A stretch of 32,413 bases of DNA, from positions 1-32,413 of the forward strand of contig JARBTY010000015.1 of assembly GCA_029239935.1 (NCBI GenBank), in the 5' to 3' direction. Positions 8,001-15,195 of this stretch are shown here, piece by piece. Numbering within the stretch: the first letter of the stretch is position 1; every line of letters starts with the position of its first letter. The position numbers and the translations under genes are program-made. This DNA is from Clostridia bacterium. Lineage in GTDB: Bacteria; Bacillota_A; Clostridia; Lachnospirales; Cellulosilyticaceae. Under the pieces are notes generated by a model. It was not told where the DNA came from and made no database searches. It saw only the letters and a program-made list of their open reading frames with translations.

Positions 8001-8035
8001 GAGAAAAAATAAAAGCTATGATTTTATCATAGCTT
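8001..8035 (-). terminator. Intrinsic terminator after the GDPD gene
   Basis: A perfect ten-base-pair stem AAGCTATGAT/ATCATAGCTT with a three-base loop, followed on the minus strand by a T-rich tail. Confidence 0.85.
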
Positions 8036-8058
8036 AGCTTATTCTTTATAACAATTGA

Positions 8059-8787
8059 CTAACATAATCCATTAATAACATCATTTAATGTATCAGGGTA
8101 ATTGGTAATAATTGCATCCACTCCAAGGTCAATCATGCCTTTCATTTCTTCTACCTTATCAACAGTCCATACCGTTACCTTTTTGCCAATACTATGAATA
8201 GTATCAATAGCTTCTGCATCCATCACTTCATAACAGCAGCATATCGCATCTGCATATCTATAATCCTTTATATCCCATGGAACTTCTTTACACAATAAAC
8301 CTGTTTTAATCTTTTCATCCAGAAGTTTGACCCGTTTTAAAGCTTGTCCGCTATATGAAGATAAAATAACTTTATCCTCAAGTTCTAACTCCTTAACCTT
8401 TTCTACTATTTTGGCTTCTATTCCTTTATATTCATCTTCACTGTTTTTAATTTCAATATAAAGTCTTACATTATATTTTTTAACTAAGTCTAGCGCTAAC
8501 TTAATAGAAGATATTTTTTCACCTTTATATTTTGTATGATATTTAACTCCTGCATCAAACTGCAGCACCTCTTCTAATGTATAATCCTTAATAAAACCTG
8601 TTCCTGTCGTTGTACGGTCTAGCTTGTCATCATGAATAATAACTAATTTGCTGTCTTTTGTCATATGGACGTCTACTTCAATGCCATCACAATACCCCTC
8701 TGTCAATGCTTTTACAAAAGCAATGTTGGTATTCTCTGGATACTTTCCGCTAAATCCTCTGTGTGCAATATTTAATACTCTTTCCAA
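8059..8787 (-). CDS. Glycerophosphodiester phosphodiesterase
   Basis: This 242-residue cytoplasmic enzyme has the GDPD TIM-barrel motifs: HRG followed by PENT near the N-terminus (His8, Arg9), EVDVHMTKD (Glu/Asp metal ligands), and IIHDDKLDRTT (catalytic His). GVDAIITNYPD closes the barrel. It hydrolyses glycerophosphodiesters to sn-glycerol-3-phosphate and an alcohol, feeding phospholipid turnover. With no signal peptide it resembles UgpQ rather than secreted GlpQ. Translation starts at TTG (8787), seven bases after GGAGGG; no ATG lies upstream of the HRG motif in frame. A consensus-like promoter is present at 8865-8893. Confidence 0.94.
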   Translation of the reverse strand: MERVLNIAHRGFSGKYPENTNIAFVKALTEGYCDGIEVDVHMTKDSKLVIIHDDKLDRTTTGTGFIKDYTLEEVLQFDAGVKYHTKYKGEKISSIKLALDLVKKYNVRLYIEIKNSEDEYKGIEAKIVEKVKELELEDKVILSSYSGQALKRVKLLDEKIKTGLLCKEVPWDIKDYRYADAICCCYEVMDAEAIDTIHSIGKKVTVWTVDKVEEMKGMIDLGVDAIITNYPDTLNDVINGLC

Positions 8788-8864
8788 TTTGTACCCTCCT
8801 TTGAAAATTTTATAGTTATTTACTATTTTTTTATATTATATTGATGTTACTATTTCATATCATG

Positions 8865-8893
8865 ATTATATACTATTTATGCATAGTGTCCAA
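8865..8893 (-). promoter_or_regulatory. Promoter of the GDPD gene
   Basis: TTGGAC, 17 bp, TATAAT on the minus strand, about 80 bases before the TTG start. Confidence 0.7.
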
Positions 8894-8962
8894 TGTTTTC
8901 TATGATTTTTTTTCTTTTCTTAAAAAATTTTAAGAGATCATTGCACGTCTCTTGAAAAGAAG

Positions 8963-8994
8963 AGCTTCTAACAGAATGTATTTCTGTAGAAGCT
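8963..8994 (-). terminator. Intrinsic terminator after the deacetylase gene
   Basis: Arms AGCTTCT and AGAAGCT with inner ACAGAA/TTCTGT form a 13-bp stem with one bulged base. On the minus strand it is followed by CTTCTTTTC. Confidence 0.7.
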
Positions 8995-9000
8995 ATCATC

Positions 9001-9927
9001 CTATCTAAAATGAATCGTTTGCGTTTCTGCGGTAAGTTTTTCAAATACAAACCCTTGTTTCCTGAGACCTTCTACAATCTCTGGCAAAGCCTCTACTGTT
9101 GTAGTTTTGGCTGCTGCATCATGCATCAATACAATGGCCTGCTCTTTAGACTTAGCACCGTTAAGAACCGAGTCTATAATAACTTGTTTATCCTGTGTGC
9201 TCTTATTGGCATCTCCTGAATCTACATTCCAATCGAAATAAACAAATCCTTGTTCTTTCATTTTGGGTATGATCCTCTCCATGATATCAAATCCAGCATG
9301 CTTTTTAGCTATAGTATTATTAGATCCTCCTGGAAAACGCATTACATTAGGTTTAATCCCAGTTGCCTCTTCAAGCAGCTGGTCTAATTGTTCCATATCT
9401 TTCATAAAGCTATCTACATTTTTATAAATTTCATTATATTTATGGGTATTGGTATGAACAGCCAGCGTATGTCCTTCATCTACAATCCTTTTATAAATTG
9501 CTGTTTGGCTTGCATCTCCTATAACAAAAAATGTCGCTTTAATATGATTAGCTTTCAAAAAGTCTAATATCTTAGGTGTGTTTTTACTTGGACCATCATC
9601 AAATGTAAGATACGCATACTTTTTATTTTCTTCTGTAACAGGTTCAACCCCTGGATTCTCTCTCTTTATCTGCTGTAATTCTTGTTCTAAATCTATAACT
9701 TGTTTTTGAAGTGTTTCTTCTTTTATTTTAAAGTCCTTTGAACTGGCTTCTAATTGGGATTTTTCTTCTTGAAATATCTCTAATTCACTTTTTGTTTGAT
9801 TAAATTGATCCATTTCATTGATTGTTTTAGCTGCTAAAAAACTTGTAAATCCTATAAAAACAATTGCTAAGAACAGAAAAATAAAAGGATTTGTTTTCCG
9901 TTGCTCTTTTTTCACATAAAGCCTCAT
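9001..9927 (-). CDS. Membrane-anchored polysaccharide deacetylase (NodB domain)
   Basis: A 308-residue protein with a signal anchor at about residues 14-34, a coiled coil at about 37-90, then a NodB/CE4 domain. CE4 motifs are complete: TFDDGPS (D110, D111), HTNTH metal ligands (H158, H162), RFPGGS, FDWNVDSGD and IVLMHD. Such enzymes remove N-acetyl groups from peptidoglycan or related glycans outside the cell, often giving lysozyme resistance. I place the start at ATG 9927, nine bases after AGAAGG; a GTG three codons earlier abuts that site. The upstream small coiled-coil membrane gene lies 40 bases away and has a similar topology, so the two may act together. Confidence 0.93.
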   Translation of the reverse strand: MRLYVKKEQRKTNPFIFLFLAIVFIGFTSFLAAKTINEMDQFNQTKSELEIFQEEKSQLEASSKDFKIKEETLQKQVIDLEQELQQIKRENPGVEPVTEENKKYAYLTFDDGPSKNTPKILDFLKANHIKATFFVIGDASQTAIYKRIVDEGHTLAVHTNTHKYNEIYKNVDSFMKDMEQLDQLLEEATGIKPNVMRFPGGSNNTIAKKHAGFDIMERIIPKMKEQGFVYFDWNVDSGDANKSTQDKQVIIDSVLNGAKSKEQAIVLMHDAAAKTTTVEALPEIVEGLRKQGFVFEKLTAETQTIHFR

Positions 9928-9967
9928 CACTATCACCCTTCTTTAAAAATACACATTAAAAAATCCT

Positions 9968-10276
9968 TTATTGAACCGCCATAGAATCTGGTATAATAAC
10001 TGGTTCAAACTGACGCATTGCTTCATTTAAATCTTCTCGGCTTTTTTCGTAAAGTTCTACATTCTTTTTAGCAACTTCAATCTCTTGTTGTAAATTAATA
10101 TTATCTTTTTTTATCGCTTCAATACGCATTATATTATCTTCAATGCCTTTTTTTACATAAAAAAATCCACCTATTGTTAATACTGTGGTTATTAGTCCAA
10201 TAATCATCACAGTGATTGCTATTATAGAGAAAGTATTCTTTTTACGTCCACGCCCTAAGTTGCTATAATATGTCAT
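9968..10276 (-). CDS. Small coiled-coil membrane protein
   Basis: A 102-residue protein with a basic N-terminus (GRGRKK), one membrane helix at about 17-41 and an external coiled coil at about 45-90. No family is recognised. The topology (short inside tail, one helix, coiled coil outside) mirrors the N-terminal part of the deacetylase that follows it, with which it probably forms an operon; the two coiled coils might pair. AAGGATAG lies before the ATG. A weak promoter TTTAAA, 17 bp, TATACT can be read about 55 bases upstream. Confidence 0.78.
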   Translation of the reverse strand: MTYYSNLGRGRKKNTFSIIAITVMIIGLITTVLTIGGFFYVKKGIEDNIMRIEAIKKDNINLQQEIEVAKKNVELYEKSREDLNEAMRQFEPVIIPDSMAVQ

Positions 10277-10482
10277 TTTATATTTCTATCCTTTCTTTGA
10301 TACTTGTATTATTTGGTCTCTTTTTAAAGTATACTATATTTTATTGTAATTTTAAACACTTCTGCCATATTATTCATTACCATTTAATAACAAAAAACTC
10401 TATGGACTGTTTAAGTGATACTAACAGCTTATGGAGCAGTTTATTATTTTATGTAAATCTTTAGGCTTGTAGCAGCGTGCCG

Positions 10483-10682
10483 TAAAGAGGGAGGGCATCT
10501 AATCCCTTTCGTCCTCGTCTTTTTGAAACTTCTAAGCTCAGAGCTTCATCTAACACTCCAAACTCTCAGGTAAGAAGAACACTTACCTGCTCAGACAGCG
10601 GAGCTAAGGGCAGATGAAGCTCTTTCACTAAGAATTTTCTAAAAATCCTGCGGAAGCAGTTCTCAGATCCCCTCCCTCTTTA
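10483..10682 (-). ncRNA. Long structured RNA candidate (raiA-motif-like or 6S-like)
   Basis: A 200-base stretch, clearly richer in G+C than its flanks, folds back on itself. The base is a perfect 13-bp stem (TAAAGAGGGAGGG at 10483-10495 with its complement at 10670-10682). Inside are an 11-bp stem GAGCTTCATCT/AGATGAAGCTC (10541-10551 with 10612-10622), an apical hairpin CAGGTAAG/CTTACCTG (10567-10589) and a side hairpin CTGCTTCCGCAG (10648-10659). No reading frame crosses it. The minus-strand order GGGATCTGAGAACTGC … GCAGGAT … GACGAGGACGAAAGGG recalls the raiA RNA motif of Clostridia, but this is from memory. A 6S RNA is the main alternative. Strand is inferred. Confidence 0.55.
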
Positions 10683-10753
10683 CTCTATTTCTTCTGCATT
10701 AAAGTTACTATCAGTGCGGTTAGCCTATATTTTTTTATGAAATCTTTTATTAA

Positions 10754-10799
10754 GACACACAGCAACATTCAAATCCACAATCCTCTGATCCGAAGTCAG
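10754..10799 (-). repeat. Decayed copy of tRNA-Arg 3' half (att-like site)
   Basis: On the minus strand the 18 bases CTGACTTCGGATCAGAGG are identical to the anticodon arm of the tRNA-Arg(UCG) at 11280-11353. The alignment continues for 27 more bases to the tRNA 3' end with 18 matches, and 8 of the 9 differences are transitions. T-stem pairing is lost, so it is a remnant and not a working tRNA. A displaced, decaying tRNA 3' half is what an element inserting at the anticodon loop leaves at its far end. Confidence 0.8.
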
Positions 10800-10977
10800 T
10801 TAGCTTTTCAGATATGATGGCTCTGTGTACAAGCTCACTTGCATTTCCAGCAGATTCAACCTCCCAATCTTCCCATGCTACAATTTTTCTGCTGAACAAG
10901 TTTGATATCATACAGAGGTCATAATATCGTCCTTTAATAGGTCCGTCGAGATAGATGATATACTTGTGAAAAGCAAA
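10800..10977 (-). pseudogene. IS3-family transposase fragment (rve core)
   Basis: In one minus-strand frame, GPIKGRYYDLCMISNLFSRK followed by IVAWEDWEVESAGNASEL is readily recognised as the integrase-core segment of an IS3-family OrfB transposase (usual form: YLYLVIDLFSRKIVGWE). Only about 55 residues remain, covering part of the DDE domain. Upstream the frame runs into an unrelated small reading frame, and downstream the similarity stops at the tRNA-derived 18-base repeat. The frame runs on through the repeat to a stop at 10750-10752. It cannot make an active transposase. Confidence 0.75.
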
Positions 10978-11081
10978 CCGTTATAATAATCAGATAACTT
11001 AAATCTTAATTGCATATCTTGTGTATCACATACTATTTCGTTACTTTCATTCAAATAACTTATATTTACCTTATATTCCAT
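10908..11081 (-). CDS. Small hybrid reading frame (57 aa), possibly not functional
   Basis: An ATG at 11081 follows a good site (GAGAAGGTGATGAA) and opens a 57-codon frame. The first 39 or so residues (MEYKVNISYLNESNEI…) are not transposase-like. From about residue 40 onward the frame overlaps the transposase fragment in a different register. It looks like the start of some other gene joined by insertion or deletion to IS debris. Confidence 0.35.
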   Translation of the reverse strand: MEYKVNISYLNESNEIVCDTQDMQLRFKLSDYYNGLLFTSISSISTDLLKDDIMTSV

Positions 11082-11222
11082 TTCATCACCTTCTCAAGGT
11101 TCTTAATTGTTTCTAATATATTCTTTATAAAAATTTAAATCAACGTATTCTACGTATCACTCTACTCATTTTTATTTATGTTCCACACCTCTATCTGCAT
11201 CTTTAGCTTATTTTAGGGCAAA

Positions 11223-11270
11223 ACAAAAAAGCCATAAACCTTGTATCTGTTGATATACAAGACCTATGAC
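11223..11270 (-). terminator. Intrinsic terminator after tRNA-Arg(UCG)
   Basis: Arms GTCATAGGTCTTGTAT and ATACAAGGTTTATGGC pair with a small internal mismatch, followed on the minus strand by six U residues. It lies ten bases past the tRNA 3' end. Confidence 0.85.
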
Positions 11271-11279
11271 TTTTAAAAA

Positions 11280-11353
11280 CGCACGCAGTAAGATTCGAAC
11301 TCACGACCCTCTGATCCGAAGTCAGATGCTCTATCCAGCTGAGCTATGCGTGC
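11280..11353 (-). tRNA. tRNA-Arg (anticodon UCG)
   Basis: The minus strand shows acceptor GCACGCA/TGCGTGC, D-arm with AGCTCAGCTGGATAGAGC, anticodon stem TCTGA/TCAGA with loop CTTCGGA (anticodon UCG, reading CGA/CGG), T-arm GTGAG TTCGAAT CTTAC, and discriminator G. CCA is not encoded. Its anticodon arm and 3' half are duplicated in decayed form at 10754-10799. Confidence 0.96.
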
Positions 11354-11410
11354 TAACGTATTAGATTCTACCACAAATCTGCATGCGTTACAACAGCTTA
11401 AATAGTTATT

Positions 11411-12055
11411 TTATCTTTTCCATACTTTATTAAACAACATTAAGTGCTCTTCTTGACTATTGAGGGTGTCTGCTACATAAGCTGCTGAGATAATAGCTGT
11501 GCAAAGAGCCGATAGCTCTTTACTGGATTTTTGCAGAGTGATTTCTCCTGATTTTTGAGCATCTTTGCAGAGCTGTTCAAAGATTTTACCCATTGTAAGC
11601 GAATTGTAATAGACATATTCTCCTTCTTCGATACCATTAAAGAAATATACAAACTCTGCATCGATGAGTTTCATTTCATTGGACTCTTCACCTGCATTAA
11701 GAATCACATTGATATAGCTGTCTAAAAATCTAGCATACTGCTTTTCTTCACTTACCCAGGTATAAAGCTCTTTTAATTTTTCTTCAAAAGACATATCAGC
11801 ATCCCAAAGTTTGATTCTAAGAGCAATCTTTATGGTAAAAATTCTTAAATAATACTGGAAAATATGATCCTTAGTAGAAAAATAATTAAAAAAAGTTCCT
11901 CGGGAAATCTGAGCTTTTTGACATATTTCATCTACTGTAATAGCAGAATATTCCTCTTGTTTAAGTAGAGTTGTCACTGCTTTTAAAATAGTTGTTCTTG
12001 TTTTAACAAAATTTATCTTTCGCAGTGGAAAACTTTCTAGGGATTGATACAACAT
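11411..12055 (-). CDS. TetR/AcrR-family transcriptional regulator
   Basis: A 214-residue regulator with an N-terminal TetR helix-turn-helix: TILKAVTTLLKQEEYSAITV, then DEICQKAQISRGTFFNYFSTK, the most conserved part of the family. The C-terminal helical ligand domain is divergent. The ATG at 12055 is ten bases after AAGGAGA; an earlier TTG overlaps that site and is unlikely. It is divergent from the D,D-carboxypeptidase gene across 215 bp, so it may regulate that gene or itself. A short palindrome CTGTT-N5-AACAG at 12153-12167 is a possible operator. The effector is unknown. Confidence 0.9.
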   Translation of the reverse strand: MLYQSLESFPLRKINFVKTRTTILKAVTTLLKQEEYSAITVDEICQKAQISRGTFFNYFSTKDHIFQYYLRIFTIKIALRIKLWDADMSFEEKLKELYTWVSEEKQYARFLDSYINVILNAGEESNEMKLIDAEFVYFFNGIEEGEYVYYNSLTMGKIFEQLCKDAQKSGEITLQKSSKELSALCTAIISAAYVADTLNSQEEHLMLFNKVWKR

Positions 12056-12152
12056 TATAAATAAATCTCCTTCCAAATTTCCAAAAATTTTTCTTCTAAA
12101 GTATGGTCTATTTTCGCCATAATATTCATTTTTGATAGATTTATTTATTTTA

Positions 12153-12167
12153 CTGTTAACAAAACAG
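12153..12167. promoter_or_regulatory. Possible TetR operator
   Basis: The perfect palindrome CTGTT AACAA AACAG lies between the divergent tetR-type and carboxypeptidase genes, just upstream of the latter's -35. The link to the TetR protein rests on position only. Confidence 0.3.
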
Positions 12168-12179
12168 AACTTTACAATG

Positions 12180-12208
12180 TTTTCAAATGGTTTATTTAAT
12201 GTTATAAT
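12180..12208 (+). promoter_or_regulatory. Promoter of the carboxypeptidase gene
   Basis: TTTTCA, 17 bp, TATAAT with an upstream TGT (extended -10), about 60 bases before the ATG. Confidence 0.55.
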
Positions 12209-12270
12209 GTGTTCATCAAACAGTTATTACATATTTTTACAATTTCACTTTTTGATGAAAGGGTTTTCAC

Positions 12271-13626
12271 ATGTACAAAAAACATATTTGTTTCTTATGG
12301 ACGCTTTTAAGCTTATGCTTTTCTATAAATGCCACACCCCTTCCTCTAATCCATGCAGATGGCGCAATACTCCTTGAACCCAAAACCAATACGGTGCTTT
12401 ATGCTAAAAATATATCTCAAACCTTTTATCCAGCTAGTACTACTAAAGTCCTTACTTCACTTATTTTATTAGAAGATATGCCTATTGATACGCTGATTAC
12501 AAAAACAAAAACCAGCGTTGATGAAGTGCCTAGTGACAGCAGCCAAATAGGGATTAGCACGGGTACTCAGTATACGGCCCTTGAAGGCCTACATGCCATT
12601 CTTTTAGCTTCTGATAACTATGTAAGTTATGATATGGCTGTTAAAGATGCGGGCAGTATAGAAGCTTTTGCAGCTAAGATGAATCAAAAAGCAGAGTCTT
12701 TAGGAGCTTTTTCTTCTCATTTTATGAATCCTCATGGTTATCATCACCCAAGTCACTACACTACCCCCTTTGATTTGTCTCAAATAGCAAAAGCCGCTTT
12801 TAACATACCTCTTTTTACCCAGATAGCCGGAGTCAAAAGTCATACTTTTATGTCCACGAATCCAGTAACTAAGATTCCAATTAGTCATACAGCTCTTTTA
12901 TTTGATGAAAAAAGTTCTTACTATAATCCCTATGTTATTGGCGCAAAAACAGGATTTCATACCCCTGCTAAACGTACGCTTATAGCTAAGGCCAAATATG
13001 ATAATATTGAACTTATTGGCGTTATCATGCGCACTGATAACCCCTTACAATTTCAAGATATGAATGCCTTGCTGGAGTATGGACATCAAAATTACAGTTT
13101 AATTGAAAATACTCCCTTATTGCCTTCTTTAGTTAATCATTCCTATTCTCGTTGGGCAAAGCCTTATGTAGACTTTGCAGTGGATAACAATTGGCTTATT
13201 GATCCCGTCAAAAATTATACTGAAAATATTACTAGGCGAGAGTTTGTTACTTTACTCAAAAAAGCTCTTCCCAATCATTATGAAAGTTTATTAAATGCCT
13301 TTATCCAATATGACGGTCCTTCTATATATAAAGAAAATCTCCCTGCTGACCGTAAAGATATGGCCCTTATTAGCTATCGTTTTTTATCTGAACTTGGCTT
13401 TAACTCTGACAATGCCCCTATTACCTCCTCGGCCTCAGATATTGATAAGCTTTCTGCAGACTATCAGCAAGCTATAACCTTTAACATCAGAACAGGTCTT
13501 ATGGGCGAAAATCATGCTGCTTTTGATCCTGATAGTTTGGTTACTTACGAACAAGCTATCTCCATTGCCTATAGGCTGCATGATATTATCACGCGATACG
13601 ATGCCAATCGTCTTCCGATTCTCTAA
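12271..13626 (+). CDS. D-alanyl-D-alanine carboxypeptidase with SLH-like C-terminus
   Basis: A 451-residue secreted protein of peptidase family S11 (penicillin-binding protein 5 type). A signal peptide covers about residues 1-29. Catalytic motifs are complete: STTK (S56, K59), SDN (S114, N116) and KTG (K226-G228). It trims terminal D-Ala from peptidoglycan stem peptides. The C-terminal 160 residues are unusual: RWAKPYVDFAVDNNWL … ITRREFVTLLKKAL and FDPDSLVTYEQAISIAYRL look like degenerate S-layer homology repeats, which would bind wall polymer instead of using a membrane helix. AAAGGG precedes the ATG. A strong bidirectional terminator follows. Confidence 0.92.
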   Translation: MYKKHICFLWTLLSLCFSINATPLPLIHADGAILLEPKTNTVLYAKNISQTFYPASTTKVLTSLILLEDMPIDTLITKTKTSVDEVPSDSSQIGISTGTQYTALEGLHAILLASDNYVSYDMAVKDAGSIEAFAAKMNQKAESLGAFSSHFMNPHGYHHPSHYTTPFDLSQIAKAAFNIPLFTQIAGVKSHTFMSTNPVTKIPISHTALLFDEKSSYYNPYVIGAKTGFHTPAKRTLIAKAKYDNIELIGVIMRTDNPLQFQDMNALLEYGHQNYSLIENTPLLPSLVNHSYSRWAKPYVDFAVDNNWLIDPVKNYTENITRREFVTLLKKALPNHYESLLNAFIQYDGPSIYKENLPADRKDMALISYRFLSELGFNSDNAPITSSASDIDKLSADYQQAITFNIRTGLMGENHAAFDPDSLVTYEQAISIAYRLHDIITRYDANRLPIL

Positions 13627-13700
13627 ATGCTTTATTTAAAGTCTCTTTTACAAGGTTTTGTAATGTGCATAGGTATTACTCTGCTAGGATACACAAAATA

Positions 13701-13750
13701 AAAACAGATGTTATTTGGCAAGAAGACCTTGCAAAAATAACATCTGTTTT
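13701..13750. terminator. Bidirectional terminator between carboxypeptidase and TM2 genes
   Basis: Arms AAAACAGATGTTATTTGGCAAG and its near-complement at 13729-13750 pair with A and T tracts on both sides, ending the two convergent transcripts. Confidence 0.88.
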
Positions 13751-13798
13751 TGATTAAAGATAAGACTTAAATTTTTATTTTGAGATAAAGGTTTTTAC

Positions 13799-14266
13799 TT
13801 AGTCTCTTAATGGCGCACCATTTGCATCGGTTGTAACTTGACCGCAAAGTATAAGAATCCCGTCAACAAACGGCCATATTGTTCCTATTCCACAGGTAAA
13901 AACACTTACTAAAAGCTGAGCAATCCCAATACCTGTGTAACCCAAATAAAATCTACCTATTCCAAAACATCCTAAAAAGATTTGTAAAAGTCCGGCAGCA
14001 AGTCTGGATTTTTGTGAAGCCATGCCATTGTATCCAGTTCCTTGATTATACTGCTGATATTGTCCGCTGTATTGTCCCTGCCCACCATATTGACTTTGAC
14101 CCTCTTGTTGTGACTGTCCGTTGAAACTTACTTCACTCTTATAAGGCTGCTGTGTACTAGTATAATCGCTTTGACCATAGACCTCCGGAGTTTCTTTTGG
14201 CGCGCCGCAGTTGGGACAAAATTTTGCTTCTCCATTTACTTCATTTCCACATTTTGCACAAAACAT
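13799..14266 (-). CDS. Zinc-ribbon / TM2-domain membrane protein
   Basis: A 155-residue protein in three parts. Residues 1-24 are a zinc ribbon (CAKCGNEVNGEAKFCPNCG). A Gln/Gly/Tyr-rich linker of about 60 residues follows, low in complexity with repeats of GQxQY type. The end is a TM2 domain: two membrane helices joined by GCFGIGRFYLGYTGIGIAQL, the conserved G-x-H/R-FYLG signature. Proteins of this design are common in Firmicutes and have no firm function. The ATG at 14266 is five bases after GGTGGAGG; a GTG four codons earlier overlaps that site. It converges with the carboxypeptidase gene. Confidence 0.9.
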   Translation of the reverse strand: MFCAKCGNEVNGEAKFCPNCGAPKETPEVYGQSDYTSTQQPYKSEVSFNGQSQQEGQSQYGGQGQYSGQYQQYNQGTGYNGMASQKSRLAAGLLQIFLGCFGIGRFYLGYTGIGIAQLLVSVFTCGIGTIWPFVDGILILCGQVTTDANGAPLRD

Positions 14267-14428
14267 GATATCCTCCACCTAACTGTTGGTTCTATATGAT
14301 ACTGTTTTTATACTAACATATTATCCCTTGCCACTTCAATAGCAAAAACACTAATATCCCTTTAGAACTTTTCCACTTATAAGACATATACTATACTAAG
14401 AAGATTACAAGCTAAAGGAGATTCATTT

Positions 14429-15139
14429 ATGAGCATGGAAATTTGTAAAGACTTGGATGAACTTCATCCAATCGTTAAAGATCTGGCCCTTAAGCTACTT
14501 GAAAACTGCCGAAAAGAAGGACTTAATATCGCAATCAATGAGACCTACAGAAGCGTAGAGAGACAGGACTATCTTTATGCACAAGGCAGATGGCGTCCCG
14601 GTAATATCATTACACATGCAACAGGTGCTTCCATGAGCTCTTATCATCAATGGCGCATGGCCTTTGATATTTATAACAATGTAGCTGGTGATGCCTATAA
14701 TATCACTGTACTAAATAGAGCTGGAGCTATCGGTGAACGGTTAGGCCTTGAATGGGGCGGCAGCTGGAAAAGCTTTAAAGACACACCTCACTTTCAGTAC
14801 ACCTTTGGATTATCTATCGCTGACCTGCGTTCCGGTAAAAGGCCTCCAACTGCCGTTGACCATAGCTTTGAATTGGCCGTTAACATCCTTTCTCAAAAAG
14901 GTATTATCCGTAGTCCTGAAGCCTGGATTAATCTGGCTAATGTCAATGTTATTTATACCAAAGGGCTTATCCTAAATATGGCAAAATATATTAATCCTTC
15001 TGTGCATTCACACTCCTCAGCTGTTAAAGAGTTGCAAAAGGCTGGTATTATAGGTTCACCCAATATATGGCTTAATACCGCTTTATTCTCTGTTAATAAT
15101 ATTAAGTCACTTATTATAAAAGCTTCTAAAATGCTCTAG
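14429..15139 (+). CDS. M15-family peptidoglycan peptidase (CwlK-like) with C-terminal repeats
   Basis: Residues 10-125 resemble CwlK / VanY-type endolysins: LHPIVKDLALKLLENC, ETYRSVERQDYLYAQGR, SSYHQWRMAFDI (zinc ligands H73 and D80) and DTPHFQ (H121). The predicted activity is cleavage of L-Ala-D-Glu or D-Ala bonds in peptidoglycan stems. No signal peptide is visible, as in phage endolysins. Residues 145-236 hold two related repeats of about 45 residues built around GII-x-SP-x-xW and an IKxLI-like end; I do not recognise this module. AAAGGAG precedes the ATG. It has its own terminator and no operon partner. Confidence 0.87.
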   Translation: MSMEICKDLDELHPIVKDLALKLLENCRKEGLNIAINETYRSVERQDYLYAQGRWRPGNIITHATGASMSSYHQWRMAFDIYNNVAGDAYNITVLNRAGAIGERLGLEWGGSWKSFKDTPHFQYTFGLSIADLRSGKRPPTAVDHSFELAVNILSQKGIIRSPEAWINLANVNVIYTKGLILNMAKYINPSVHSHSSAVKELQKAGIIGSPNIWLNTALFSVNNIKSLIIKASKML

Positions 15140-15149
15140 TTTTATTAAA

Positions 15150-15192
15150 AAAAGATTGGCGAATCGCCCTATGGGTATCCACCAATCTTTTT
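15150..15192. terminator. Terminator between M15 and MATE genes
   Basis: Outer arms AAAGATTGG and CCAATCTTT enclose an inner CCC/GGG hairpin, with T-rich tails in both directions; the flanking genes converge. Confidence 0.85.
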
Positions 15193-15195
15193 GTT

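Noticed and set aside
10483..10682. Signal recognition particle RNA or tmRNA
   Set aside because: The conserved SRP loop sequence and the tmRNA tRNA-like ends are absent; the fold is a rod with side hairpins.
13299..13480. Second plus-strand frame inside the carboxypeptidase gene
   Set aside because: It overlaps the SLH-like tail in another frame and has no start signal.
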